Below are positions 14,542 to 23,170 of a stretch of 26,030 nt of DNA, piece after piece. The stretch comes from Methanosarcinales archaeon (GTDB taxonomy: Archaea; Halobacteriota; Syntropharchaeia; Alkanophagales; Methanospirareceae). Position 1 is the stretch's first letter; every line of letters begins with the position of its first letter. The position numbers and the translations under genes were made by a program. Under the pieces are notes generated by a model. That model was given only the letters and a program-made list of their open reading frames with translations. It ran no database searches and was not told where the DNA came from. The stretch is from assembly GCA_025464425.1 (NCBI GenBank), contig JAODGV010000011.1:1-26030 (forward strand), given 5' to 3'.

Positions 14542-17195
14542 TGGAGATAGAGCGAAAAGCCCCGTACAGGTATTACCCGCAGCCCGGCGAGGGGTTTGGT
14601 ATAGCCCGTGAAGTGCCGCGATGTGTATCAGCCTGTCCTGCGTGCTGCGATGTTCACGGGTATCTGCGGCTTGTGCGTGAGGGTAAGCACAGTGATGCGT
14701 ATTCGTTGATAATGGATACGATACCGTTTCCCGCAACCATCGGCAGGATATGTCATCATCCGTGCGAATTGAGCTGTCGGCGTGGTTATTTCGATGCGCC
14801 GGTATCTATTGCCGCGGTGAAGCGATTCGCGGGTGATTACGTGCATGCCCCCGGAACCATACAGAAAACCGACCGGAAACGTGTGGCAGTAATCGGTGCC
14901 GGACCCGCCGGACTCACCGCTGCTTTCCGGCTGGCATGTAAGGGCTATGAGGTGAAGGTCTATGAGAAACTGCCGATAGAAGGTGGCATGCTATTTGCCG
15001 GTATACCCCCGTACAGATTGCCAAAGGACGTATTGAAGGCTGAGATAGAGGCAATCAAGCAGTCCGGTATAGAGATAGAAACGGGTAAGGAGATAGATAA
15101 AGAGGAGTTTGAGCGGTTAAGGCGTGATTATGATGCCATATTCATCGCCACGGGTATGCATGAGAGCAGGCGACTGGGCGTGGAGGGAGAGCACCTGAGG
15201 GGAGTCATACATGGCATTGAGTTCCTCCGTGAGTTAAATCTGAATGGCAGTGTGCCTCATACCGGTAAGCGAGTGGCGGTGATAGGCGGTGGTAATGTGG
15301 CTATGGACGTTGCAAGAAGTCTGATTCGTATGGGTGCGGACGTGACCGTAGTCTATCGTAGGACACGAGCGGAGATGCCAGCCAGCGAGGAGGAGGTTCG
15401 AGAAGCGGAAGACGAGGGTGTGAAGTTCGTATTCCTGGCTACACCTGCGAGGATCATCGGCACAGAGAGAGTGGAGAAGCTGGAACTGGTCAGGATGAAA
15501 CTGGGTGCGCCCGATGAATCCGGCAGGAGGCACCCGATACCGATAAAAGGACTGCGATTCACCATGGATGTTGATATGGTGATACCGGCAATAGGGCAGA
15601 CCTCAAACCTCGAGTTCCTCGAGGGTAGCGGTGTTGATATAGAAAGAGACAGGATAAAAGTGGATGAGTCACGTGCAACAACAGCAGAGGGCATATTCGC
15701 AGGTGGCGATTGCGTTCATGGTGCTGCATTCGCCGTTGATGCAATTGCTGATGGTAATATCGCTGCGGAGTCAATAGACCGTTTTCTAAGTGGTGTAAAT
15801 GAACTGCAACGTCGTGTGAAGCACAAGCAGGAGGAACTCCCGGGTGAAGTGGAATACATACATGAGGAGTTGAGTCTCGAGCATGAGCTGGAATTGATAA
15901 CCCATGCAGGCAGGTGCGAGATACCGGAGATTGATATAGAGGAGCGTAAGAGCAGTTTCAAAGAGGTGAAGCAGTGCTTATCAGAGACTGAAGCTATTAA
16001 GGAAGCTGATAGATGTCTGAGCTGTCGTGGCTGTCTCCTCACCGTTAAGGATTTGAAAGCAGAGGTGAAAGACGCGGATGAGTACATAGCGAGACTGGTG
16101 CATCACACAGGTGTGAATAAATGTGCGGAATGCGGCGAGTGCACTGCTTCATGCCCGGTTGCCGCAATAGACATCGGGTTCTCGCCACGTAAACTCGCAG
16201 GCATCGCTATGATGGAGGATGTATCCAGACTGGCGTTAAGTGAAGGTATATGGTCATGTATCACCTGTGGCATATGTAATGCTGTATGCCCCTATGGTGT
16301 GGATTTCCTGGGGTTCATACAGGGTTTGAGGGTTCTGGCGGTCAGTCGTGGCAATGTACCGCACTACGCCATGCAGAAGCAGATGGAGGAGATGATAAGC
16401 AACACCGACAGGCTGAGCTGGCTTGAGGGTGCGCACGACCTGGAAGTTGCTTCGAGTGGCGAAGTCTATTATTTCTGTGGCTGCCTGTCATATCTCGACC
16501 GTGTATATAGCGACCGGAGGAATTTGAGATTGCTTGATATCGCACGCAGTGCGGTGAGACTGCTCAACCATGCCGGTATAGTGCCTGCGGTGAGCCGTGA
16601 AGAGAGGTGCTGCGGGCATGACCTGCTCTGGCTCGGTGATGAATCGGGCTTCAAAACGCTGATGAATGCAAATATAGAGGTGATAAGAGCGAGCGGGGCG
16701 AAGACCGTGGTATTCTCCTGTGCGGAATGCCTCAGGACTTTTGAAGTGGACTATCGCAGATTTTACGGTGACGACCTGGAGTTTGAACTCGTACACATCT
16801 CTGAGTTTTTGCGTGATAAGGCACTGAATCTGAAGGAATCGGAGCTCGTTATTACGTATCACGACCCGTGCCGGTTGCGACATCTCAGGCTGTATGAGCC
16901 ACCAAGGGCGATGCTCGCCCGTATACCGGGTCTGAAGCAGGTGGAGATGAGGCATAACAGTGAGCATGGGCTGTGTTGCGGTGTGAGCAGTTTGTTGAGC
17001 TGCAGCCCTGTGGCGAGAGCGATGCAGCGTGCAAGGCTGATAGAAGCAGAAGAGACAGGCGCATCAAAGCTCGTTGTTACATGCCCGAAATGCTGGATAC
17101 ATCTCGATTGCGCGATTGAGAATGATGTTGAAATGAAGGGTTACAGGCTGGAAATAGCGGATCTGACAGCTCTGATCGCGGCTCATATAAAGTAA
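14541..17195 (+). CDS. GltD-like FAD/NAD(P) oxidoreductase fused to HdrC- and HdrB-like domains
   Basis: An 884-residue multi-cofactor redox protein. Residues 1-105 form the GltD/NfnB-type Fe-S domain (C28, C32, C35, C36, then C71, C75, C79 in GRICHHPCELSC). Residues about 113-415 hold two dinucleotide folds, FAD site GAGPAG (119-124) and NAD(P) site GGGNVA (249-254), with GIPPYRLP and the closing GIFAGGD. C492, C495 and C498 follow in the usual RCLSC tail. Two ferredoxin clusters, C528/531/534/538 and C573/576/579/583, make an HdrC-like part. Two complete CCG domains make an HdrB-like part: C646/648-C690C691-C727/C730 and C777-C812C813-C848/C851. It is predicted to pass electrons between NAD(P)H and a disulfide or quinone-like acceptor in the cytosol; no membrane helix is seen. 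The partner and substrate are unknown. The start overlaps the XPB stop. Confidence 0.9.
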   Translation: MEIERKAPYRYYPQPGEGFGIAREVPRCVSACPACCDVHGYLRLVREGKHSDAYSLIMDTIPFPATIGRICHHPCELSCRRGYFDAPVSIAAVKRFAGDYVHAPGTIQKTDRKRVAVIGAGPAGLTAAFRLACKGYEVKVYEKLPIEGGMLFAGIPPYRLPKDVLKAEIEAIKQSGIEIETGKEIDKEEFERLRRDYDAIFIATGMHESRRLGVEGEHLRGVIHGIEFLRELNLNGSVPHTGKRVAVIGGGNVAMDVARSLIRMGADVTVVYRRTRAEMPASEEEVREAEDEGVKFVFLATPARIIGTERVEKLELVRMKLGAPDESGRRHPIPIKGLRFTMDVDMVIPAIGQTSNLEFLEGSGVDIERDRIKVDESRATTAEGIFAGGDCVHGAAFAVDAIADGNIAAESIDRFLSGVNELQRRVKHKQEELPGEVEYIHEELSLEHELELITHAGRCEIPEIDIEERKSSFKEVKQCLSETEAIKEADRCLSCRGCLLTVKDLKAEVKDADEYIARLVHHTGVNKCAECGECTASCPVAAIDIGFSPRKLAGIAMMEDVSRLALSEGIWSCITCGICNAVCPYGVDFLGFIQGLRVLAVSRGNVPHYAMQKQMEEMISNTDRLSWLEGAHDLEVASSGEVYYFCGCLSYLDRVYSDRRNLRLLDIARSAVRLLNHAGIVPAVSREERCCGHDLLWLGDESGFKTLMNANIEVIRASGAKTVVFSCAECLRTFEVDYRRFYGDDLEFELVHISEFLRDKALNLKESELVITYHDPCRLRHLRLYEPPRAMLARIPGLKQVEMRHNSEHGLCCGVSSLLSCSPVARAMQRARLIEAEETGASKLVVTCPKCWIHLDCAIENDVEMKGYRLEIADLTALIAAHIK

Positions 17196-17304
17196 TTGCT
17201 TGCTGCGATGGAATATTAGGTGTGAGTATGGTATAGTATAGCATCCATTTAACCTGAAACTTCTCACATGAGTGAGGTGATGGTGGAGTTGAAGCTGGAG
17301 GATA

Positions 17305-17328
17305 TATAAAATCCTTTATAAAATCCTT
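17305..17328. repeat. Two tandem 12-bp units (TATAAAATCCTT)
   Basis: Two perfect 12-bp copies lie back to back in the 154-bp spacer between the convergent redox-fusion and leuS genes. On the minus strand the units give ATTTTATA runs just beyond the leuS stop and may contribute to termination there. I see no other structure in this spacer. Confidence 0.85.
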
Positions 17329-17349
17329 TTCTCACCGGTAACTTCACGG

Positions 17350-20151
17350 TCATACAACATATATCGCGGGTTTAAGTGGTACTGCCACCTGTCTCTTATT
17401 ACCCGGGTCGTATTCACCATTAATAACGACCTCACACCCGAACACTCGCTCCAGATAGCTGCGTTCACGTGCCAGAATCGCATCCTCATCCAGTTCAGAA
17501 TATTCAATGTTGCTTTTCATCACTCGTTTCACGAACTCCACCGTCGTCTTATCCTTACGCACCTGTATAGCCGCTCTTATCTTATCCTTCGCCGGTACAT
17601 CCTTTATTGCACGCAATATCTCATACTTCCACGGCTCCGCAGTATACACATATATCCTCTCCGGGTGTTCGATTCGTGCCACACGCAATATCTCCTTTAT
17701 ATCCTCCACCAGTGAGACCAGATACTCCTCCTCCCGTTCCTCTCGCTCGTCCATGAGCTCCGTCCTCACCTCCGGCAGCTTCGCACGCGATATGAATCCC
17801 TCGTGCCCCAGTCTGTGCCATATCTCCTCGCATATATGCGGTATTATCGGTGATAGCACTATCAACCACGCATCCATCACGTTCCTCACTATCCTGCGCC
17901 GTCTCGCCACGTTCGTTCGCTGCTCGTAATACCTCACATCATTCACCATCTCAAAGAACATGTTTATACCTGCATCTCTTATCCTGAACGCTCTGAAACG
18001 CTCAATCGATTCCTTTAACCTGCGATAGAACCGGGCAATCAGCCACCGGTCCATATGCATGAATTCCGACTCTTTCAGCGCAGCTTCTTTGATACTATCC
18101 TCAAATAGCGCCACAAGCGCATTGAACTTCCGCCTTAACGCATCCACATCCTCCTCACGCCAGTTGACCACCGCGCCGAAGTCCGCATTTATCGCACAAT
18201 ACAGCCGGTACAGGTCCACACCATAGAGCTCGGAGACCTTTGCCAGCGGTATCACGTTGCCCCTGCTCTTCGACATCTTCTTACCTTCTCGTATCATCAG
18301 TTCGTTCAGTGTGATACCGCCCGGCAACTTATGCTCCGGGAATATCGCTACATGGTGCATCAGGAAGAAGACCAGATGGTTGCTCAGATGCGGCGGTGCC
18401 GTATGTCTGAGATCGTTTGGATACCAGTATTCAAACTCCGCCCTTATCCTCTTCAATAAGTCTTCATTAACGCCCGTATCACGTGCCACCGCCGCAGCAT
18501 CACCTGTGCCCAGGAAGACATAATCAAAGAAAGTTTCAGTCAGACTCTCCACCGGCACTCCTCTCAATAAGTGCGCTATCGTATATAACGCCATATATAT
18601 CGTGGAATCACTCAACGATTCGATTATCCATTCGCGATCATACGGGAACCTGGTACCCAGCCCTCTCTTACGTGCACAGGGACGCAACGCCAGCCAGTCA
18701 ATGATTTCATGCATATATGCCCTGTACTTCTCAGGATAGAATATCATATGCGAGACGAGTTTATGTGCACGGTCTTTCCACCAGCCCGCACGATAATCTA
18801 TGAACCACTGGTCTTCAAGAACCGCTACAATCACCTTCGCACCGCTCCTCGTCACCGCTTTCCTCGAAGTCTCATAAAATACGTCTGCAACGCCCAGAGT
18901 GCGAAGCCAGACCTTCACTTCATCTTTTATATCCGCTATCTTTATACCTGCGAACCTGCCACACCGCTCGTTCAATACACCACGATAGAACTCCGCTTTA
19001 TAAATGGTCTGCGTTGCTTCTTCCAGCCGCTCATCCGTCTGGCTCTCTATGCCCATCTCTTTGCATATATCCGCTGCCGGGAGGTCATAACCCTCTATAT
19101 CTATTATCTTTATCGGCTCGATAGCCAGTCCCTCTCCCTTCCGTTTCAAATCCTCCACCGCAATATAATCATAAGGTGCATGCGCCGGCACCGAGTACAC
19201 CACTCCTGTGCCAACATCCGGGTCAACGAAACTTGCGGGTAAAACCGGCACTTCCCTGCCGGATACTGGCTCCTTCACTCGCTTATTCACGAATTCACTG
19301 CCCGCAATCTCGGCTAAAATCTCTATACCGGCACCTGCTTTCTGGTATCTCAGCTTCTCACTCGCTTCTTTCGATACTATCCATACCTCATCGTTCATCC
19401 TCAATCTCACATACTTCGCATCCGGGCTTATCCACAGGTTCGTCACACCAAATATCGTCTCTGGTCGCAGCGTCGCCGCAATGAGATAACTGCCATCATC
19501 AAGCTCGAACTTTAGCGTTGTATGTTCTATCACCGCCACTTTATCAGTATCACCGCCCTCTATATCATCCTCGCCAACCGCAGAGCCGTCCTCTATTGAA
19601 TACGTTATCGGGTATTTACCCTTCTTTATCACGCCCTTATCATAGAGCTTCTTGAACTGCCATTCCACAAACCGGTTATACAGTGGCTCGGTGGTATTGA
19701 ACCGCCTTCGCCAGTCTATGGAGTAGCCCATCCGGTTGAAGTCTTCCGAAATACGCTCGGCGAAGAAGTTTGCTACCGCTTTTGGGTCTTTAAAACTCTC
19801 TAAAATATCCCCCACTCGCTTTTCTGACTCGTATATCGCTATATAATCCCTGTATCGCTCTATAACCCCCCTATCTCGTTTCGCTATGCTGTCTGCAATC
19901 GCCAGTATAGGCGTGCCGGTGACGTGGAACGCCATGGGGAACAGCACATTGTAACCCTCCAATCGCTTGAACCGCGCTATTATGTCCCCTATGGTGTATG
20001 TTCGCCCGTGACCTATATGGAGTGGTCCCGAAGTATAGGGGTACGGCACGGTGATGAAGAATTTCTTCCCTTCCACGGGTTCTGCATCAAATATCCGCTC
20101 TTCTTGCCATCTCCACTGCCATTTCGCCTCTATTTCCTTATAATCCACCAT
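17350..20151 (-). CDS. leuS: Leucyl-tRNA synthetase, archaeal/eukaryotic type
   Basis: Charges tRNA-Leu with leucine. The 933-residue chain has the class I signatures HIGH at 45-48 (TSGPLHIGHGRTY) and KMSKS at 625-629 (REGKKMSKSRGNVIP). The CP1 editing domain is present with TLRPETIFGVTNLW (about 227-240) and GTGVVYSVPAHAPYDY (about 314-329). The C-terminal anticodon-binding and archaeal-specific extension (MDAWLIVLSPIIPHICEEIW onward) are complete. The start ATG at 20151 is preceded by an AAAGGA sequence at suitable spacing, and GTTTTATATTTG about 65 nt upstream fits a TATA box with a leader of about 40 nt. The gene is monocistronic, divergent from the initiator tRNA. Confidence 0.97.
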   Translation of the reverse strand: MVDYKEIEAKWQWRWQEERIFDAEPVEGKKFFITVPYPYTSGPLHIGHGRTYTIGDIIARFKRLEGYNVLFPMAFHVTGTPILAIADSIAKRDRGVIERYRDYIAIYESEKRVGDILESFKDPKAVANFFAERISEDFNRMGYSIDWRRRFNTTEPLYNRFVEWQFKKLYDKGVIKKGKYPITYSIEDGSAVGEDDIEGGDTDKVAVIEHTTLKFELDDGSYLIAATLRPETIFGVTNLWISPDAKYVRLRMNDEVWIVSKEASEKLRYQKAGAGIEILAEIAGSEFVNKRVKEPVSGREVPVLPASFVDPDVGTGVVYSVPAHAPYDYIAVEDLKRKGEGLAIEPIKIIDIEGYDLPAADICKEMGIESQTDERLEEATQTIYKAEFYRGVLNERCGRFAGIKIADIKDEVKVWLRTLGVADVFYETSRKAVTRSGAKVIVAVLEDQWFIDYRAGWWKDRAHKLVSHMIFYPEKYRAYMHEIIDWLALRPCARKRGLGTRFPYDREWIIESLSDSTIYMALYTIAHLLRGVPVESLTETFFDYVFLGTGDAAAVARDTGVNEDLLKRIRAEFEYWYPNDLRHTAPPHLSNHLVFFLMHHVAIFPEHKLPGGITLNELMIREGKKMSKSRGNVIPLAKVSELYGVDLYRLYCAINADFGAVVNWREEDVDALRRKFNALVALFEDSIKEAALKESEFMHMDRWLIARFYRRLKESIERFRAFRIRDAGINMFFEMVNDVRYYEQRTNVARRRRIVRNVMDAWLIVLSPIIPHICEEIWHRLGHEGFISRAKLPEVRTELMDEREEREEEYLVSLVEDIKEILRVARIEHPERIYVYTAEPWKYEILRAIKDVPAKDKIRAAIQVRKDKTTVEFVKRVMKSNIEYSELDEDAILARERSYLERVFGCEVVINGEYDPGNKRQVAVPLKPAIYVV

Positions 20152-20211
20152 TCCCTATTCCTTTCTTTTATAGAATAATAATGGGATATACAGGTTAATA
20201 GAATATCAAGC

Positions 20212-20223
20212 AAATATAAAACG
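20212..20223 (-). promoter_or_regulatory. TATA box of leuS
   Basis: Minus-strand GTTTTATATTTG lies about 66 nt before the leuS ATG. A start about 26 nt downstream gives a leader of about 40 nt with room for the AAAGGA ribosome-binding sequence. Confidence 0.4.
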
Positions 20224-20260
20224 ATCAATCTTTTTAATGGTTTAAACTTAATAATAAATG

Positions 20261-20335
20261 AGCGGGGTAGGGTAGTTAGGAGATCCCGTCGGGCTCATAA
20301 CCCGGAGATCGATGGTTCGAATCCATCCCCCGCTA
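20261..20335 (+). tRNA. Initiator tRNA-Met (anticodon CAT)
   Basis: A 75-nt cloverleaf. The acceptor stem AGCGGGG (20261-20267) pairs fully with CCCCGCT (20328-20334), with discriminator A at 20335. The T arm is GATGG-TTCGAAT-CCATC. The anticodon loop CTCATAA carries CAT at 20296-20298. Two initiator hallmarks are present: the A1-U72 terminal pair and three consecutive G-C pairs next to the anticodon loop (GGG at 20291-20293 with CCC at 20301-20303). CCA is not encoded and there is no intron. The T-rich ctttttaatgg around 20230-20239 is a likely TATA element. No terminator separates it from the EndoQ-type gene that begins within 8 nt of its 3' end. Confidence 0.97.
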
Positions 20336-20343
20336 TTGTGACG

Positions 20344-21642
20344 ATGATAATCAACTCAGACCTTCACATTCACTCGCTCTATTCCGCAGCCACGTCTCCC
20401 CTGATGGACCTGCCCACACTGGCTGAAGAAGCTGCTAAGAAGGGTATACAACTGCTCGGCACCGGTGATTGCCTCCATCCCGGGTGGCTGAAGCGTATAA
20501 AAGAGCTGGCTCCGGCTGGTGATGGTATATTCGTACATGGCACAACCAGTTTCGTACTCACTGTTGAGGTGGAAGACCTGAGACGGGTACATCATCTGAT
20601 CATACTCCCCTCTATATCGAAGGCAGAGGAGCTGTACGAGACATTCAAGCGCTATTCACAGGATATAGATTCTGATGGTAGACCCACAATAAGACTCACT
20701 GCTGTGGAAATTGCGGAACATGCACGTGATGCCGAAGCGCTCATAGGTCCATGCCATGCCTTCACACCCTGGACCGCATTATATGCATATCATGACTCGC
20801 TCAGGGAGTGCTATGGTGATATGGTTGATTATATAAGCTTTGTCGAGCTGGGTCTGAGTGCGGATACGTCCTATGCCGATCGCATAACAGAGTTGCACAG
20901 GCTCTCTTTCCTCACTAACTCAGATGCACATTCGCCTTACCCTATACGGCTGGCACGGGAGTTCAATCGGTTTGAACTCGCAGATTTGTGTTTTGACGAG
21001 TTGAAAGCTGCGATAGAGCGTAGAAGAGGGCGTAAGCCGGTGCTCAATGTGGGTGTACCACCTGCGGAGGGTAAGTATAACGAGAGTGCCTGTATCAGAT
21101 GCTACCGGCATTATTCACTCACAGATGCGGCTGCACGGCACTGGAGATGTGCATGTGGGGGCATGATAAAGAAGGGTGTACGGGATAGGGTGAATGAGCT
21201 CGCAGATTGCAATACCGGTGTACATCCCCAGCATCGCCCGCCTTATCTGCATCTGATACCCCTGGCTGAGATAATAAGCATGGCGATACATAAGTCAGTG
21301 GGTTCAAAAGCGGTAAAGACGCTATGGGAATCGCTGCTTGCTGAATTCGGCACTGAGGTCAATGTGCTGGTGGACTGCCCCATACACGAACTGAAAGCGG
21401 CAGAGGTAGGGATGGACCCACGTGTGGTGGATGCGATAGAGGCATTCAGAGAGGATAAAATCCATATTGAGCCCGGTGGCGGCGGTAAATATGGCGTCAT
21501 CAGCCTGAATAGCACATGTGGTGAAGATAGGGACAGAGAGGTTGATGCATCTGAACCAGGAGGACGAGGACAACTTTCTCTATATGATATTTTTGATGCA
21601 CGCGTGAACGGTTCAATAAATAATAATGATGTTAAACATTAG
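20344..21642 (+). CDS. EndoQ-type PHP-domain endonuclease with C-terminal PIP box
   Basis: Predicted DNA-repair endonuclease of the Pyrococcus EndoQ family, which nicks 5' of deaminated bases. The 432-residue product has an N-terminal PHP domain with metal ligands in DLHIHSLYS (D6, H8, H10), a central GPCHAFTPW, and LTNSDAHSP. A zinc ribbon follows with the CIRC pair (C250, C253) and the CAC pair (C269, C271). A conserved DCPIHEL segment lies near residue 345. The tail has QLSLYDIF (410-417), a good match to an archaeal PCNA-interacting peptide, after a poorly conserved linker. ATG at 20344 is my choice; GTG at 20338 in frame is only 2 nt after the tRNA and adds two residues. There is no Shine-Dalgarno. 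Deaminated-base specificity is inferred from the family. Confidence 0.88.
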   Translation: MIINSDLHIHSLYSAATSPLMDLPTLAEEAAKKGIQLLGTGDCLHPGWLKRIKELAPAGDGIFVHGTTSFVLTVEVEDLRRVHHLIILPSISKAEELYETFKRYSQDIDSDGRPTIRLTAVEIAEHARDAEALIGPCHAFTPWTALYAYHDSLRECYGDMVDYISFVELGLSADTSYADRITELHRLSFLTNSDAHSPYPIRLAREFNRFELADLCFDELKAAIERRRGRKPVLNVGVPPAEGKYNESACIRCYRHYSLTDAAARHWRCACGGMIKKGVRDRVNELADCNTGVHPQHRPPYLHLIPLAEIISMAIHKSVGSKAVKTLWESLLAEFGTEVNVLVDCPIHELKAAEVGMDPRVVDAIEAFREDKIHIEPGGGGKYGVISLNSTCGEDRDREVDASEPGGRGQLSLYDIFDARVNGSINNNDVKH

Positions 21643-21666
21643 ACATTAGCATAGCAGAATGCAGAA

Positions 21667-22692
21667 ATGATAGAAGTGGGGATAATAGGGGGTGCAGGCT
21701 ATACCGGTCTGGAACTGCTGAGATTGCTACTTATGCATCCACACGTGGAGATATCAGTGGTGACATCACGGCGATACCGCGGCAGGAGGATAACCGATGT
21801 GAATCCACACTTAGAGCGCTTCACCGAACTCGAATACGAGGATGTAGATACGCGTGAGATAGCAGATAGGTGTGATGTGGTATTCCTCGCAGTACCTCAT
21901 GGCAGTGCAATGGATTATGTGCCTGAGTTACTCCATGCGGGTACACGTGTGATTGACCTCAGTGCAGATTATCGGCTGAGCAGGGCGGAATATGAGCGGA
22001 TATACCGGCGCCGGCATAATGACCCTGAGATGGAGCACAGGAACGCGGTGTATGGACTCACCGAACTGCATCCTGAGGTGGCTGATGCCACTCTCGTTGC
22101 CAACCCTGGATGCTATCCCACAGGTGCTATACTCGCTGTTGCACCGATAGTGAATTCGCGTATGGTGAATCGTGTGGTATTTGATGCGAAGTCAGGCATC
22201 TCAGGTGCGGGTGCAGAACCTTCTGAGAATTCACATTTCCCAAACCTCGCTGAAAATATCATCCCTTATGAAGTGACGACACACAGGCACGTTGCGGAGA
22301 TGAGGAAGGAATTACCGGATGCGAAGGTCTGCTTCACACCCCATGTTATACCTGCTATCCGGGGCATACTCACCACTGCGCATCTCTTCCTCGCAGAAGG
22401 GGCATACTCATACACTGAGTTAGAATCAAGGCTTGAAACGCTATACGAGCAATTCTATAAGGGTAAGAAGTTCGTAAGGCTCATAAAGAGGATACCCAGC
22501 CTTGGTGCAGTCCGTGGCACGAACTTCTGTGATATCTGGTTCGGGGTGGATGAGAATAGCGACCGTGTAGTTGTGATCTCAGCAATAGACAATCTGGTTA
22601 AGGGTGGTTCAGGACAGGCAATCCAGAATATGAACCTCATGTTCGGTCTGGACGAATCGGCAGGGCTGTGGCAGCCCGGGGTGGTTCCATGA
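21667..22692 (+). CDS. argC: N-acetyl-gamma-glutamyl-phosphate reductase
   Basis: NADPH-dependent third step of arginine synthesis, giving N-acetyl-glutamate semialdehyde. The 341-residue chain begins with the nucleotide-binding GGAGYTG (8-14) and has VFLAVPHG, the catalytic cysteine C149 in ANPGCYPTGA, the SGISGAGAEPSE loop, HRHVAEM and the closing DNLVKGGSGQAIQNMNLM. All match type 1 ArgC at full length. There is no obvious Shine-Dalgarno; it starts 24 nt after the EndoQ-type gene, so the two may share a transcript. In many archaea argJ follows argC. Here an ATGA overlaps the argC stop, but its frame closes after 16 codons, and the next gene is on the other strand. LysY of the lysine AAA pathway is a relative, but no lysW or lysX gene is visible. 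Confidence 0.95.
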   Translation: MIEVGIIGGAGYTGLELLRLLLMHPHVEISVVTSRRYRGRRITDVNPHLERFTELEYEDVDTREIADRCDVVFLAVPHGSAMDYVPELLHAGTRVIDLSADYRLSRAEYERIYRRRHNDPEMEHRNAVYGLTELHPEVADATLVANPGCYPTGAILAVAPIVNSRMVNRVVFDAKSGISGAGAEPSENSHFPNLAENIIPYEVTTHRHVAEMRKELPDAKVCFTPHVIPAIRGILTTAHLFLAEGAYSYTELESRLETLYEQFYKGKKFVRLIKRIPSLGAVRGTNFCDIWFGVDENSDRVVVISAIDNLVKGGSGQAIQNMNLMFGLDESAGLWQPGVVP

Positions 22693-22714
22693 GCGGTGTG
22701 ATCGAGATACAGTA

Positions 22715-23143
22715 TTACTTCCATATCATATCCTTATAGTTACTCGCTAACGTCTTACCGCTCGCATCGCAGACCTTTACGTATATCCTTATCATATCTC
22801 CCCTCTTCGGCTTAACCCCCTTCAAGAATCCGATAACAAATTCGTAGGTGCCGTCACCCGTATAGGGAGCTGAAGCCCAGTAGCAACTCATCCGGAGATT
22901 GAGAAACGCAATCGCGTCCACACTCGGGAACGCCGCGGTGCTATGCCCTCTCGGCGCTTTCAATGGATGAACCGTGCTTTGCTCCACTTTTACTATTCTC
23001 ACTACCGGGTTTCCTTCTGTACCTGTTACCACCTCTGCCTTTACTTTTACAACCGGCGCACTCACCATAGAAAAGGAAAAAATCGAAACCGAGGATACGA
23101 GAATCACGGCAATACATACGCCTATGATAACGTTCTTCTTCAT
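22715..23143 (-). CDS. Small exported or membrane-anchored protein, unknown function
   Basis: A 142-residue protein beginning MKKNVIIGVCIAVILVSSVS, a short basic N-terminus followed by one hydrophobic helix (about 5-27) that reads as a signal peptide or anchor. The remainder is soluble with predicted strand content (KVKAEVVTGTEG, VRIVKVEQS, GDMIRIYVKVCDASGK) and two cysteines (in RMSCYW and KVCDAS). I do not recognise the family. The open frame extends to 23206, but the upper part lies within the 3' end of the RNase P RNA, so the ATG at 23143 is the credible start and its N-terminus makes sense as a signal. It lies directly downstream of the RNase P RNA gene and may depend on readthrough from it. 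It converges on argC with a 22-nt gap. Confidence 0.7.
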   Translation of the reverse strand: MKKNVIIGVCIAVILVSSVSIFSFSMVSAPVVKVKAEVVTGTEGNPVVRIVKVEQSTVHPLKAPRGHSTAAFPSVDAIAFLNLRMSCYWASAPYTGDGTYEFVIGFLKGVKPKRGDMIRIYVKVCDASGKTLASNYKDMIWK

Positions 23144-23170
23144 CGCTCTATTCCTATTCACAGGGGAGGA

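Noticed and set aside
17268..17309. 13-codon open frame (MSEVMVELKLEDI) between the redox fusion and leuS
   Set aside because: Too short, no ribosome-binding sequence and no recognisable motif; frames of this size are expected by chance.
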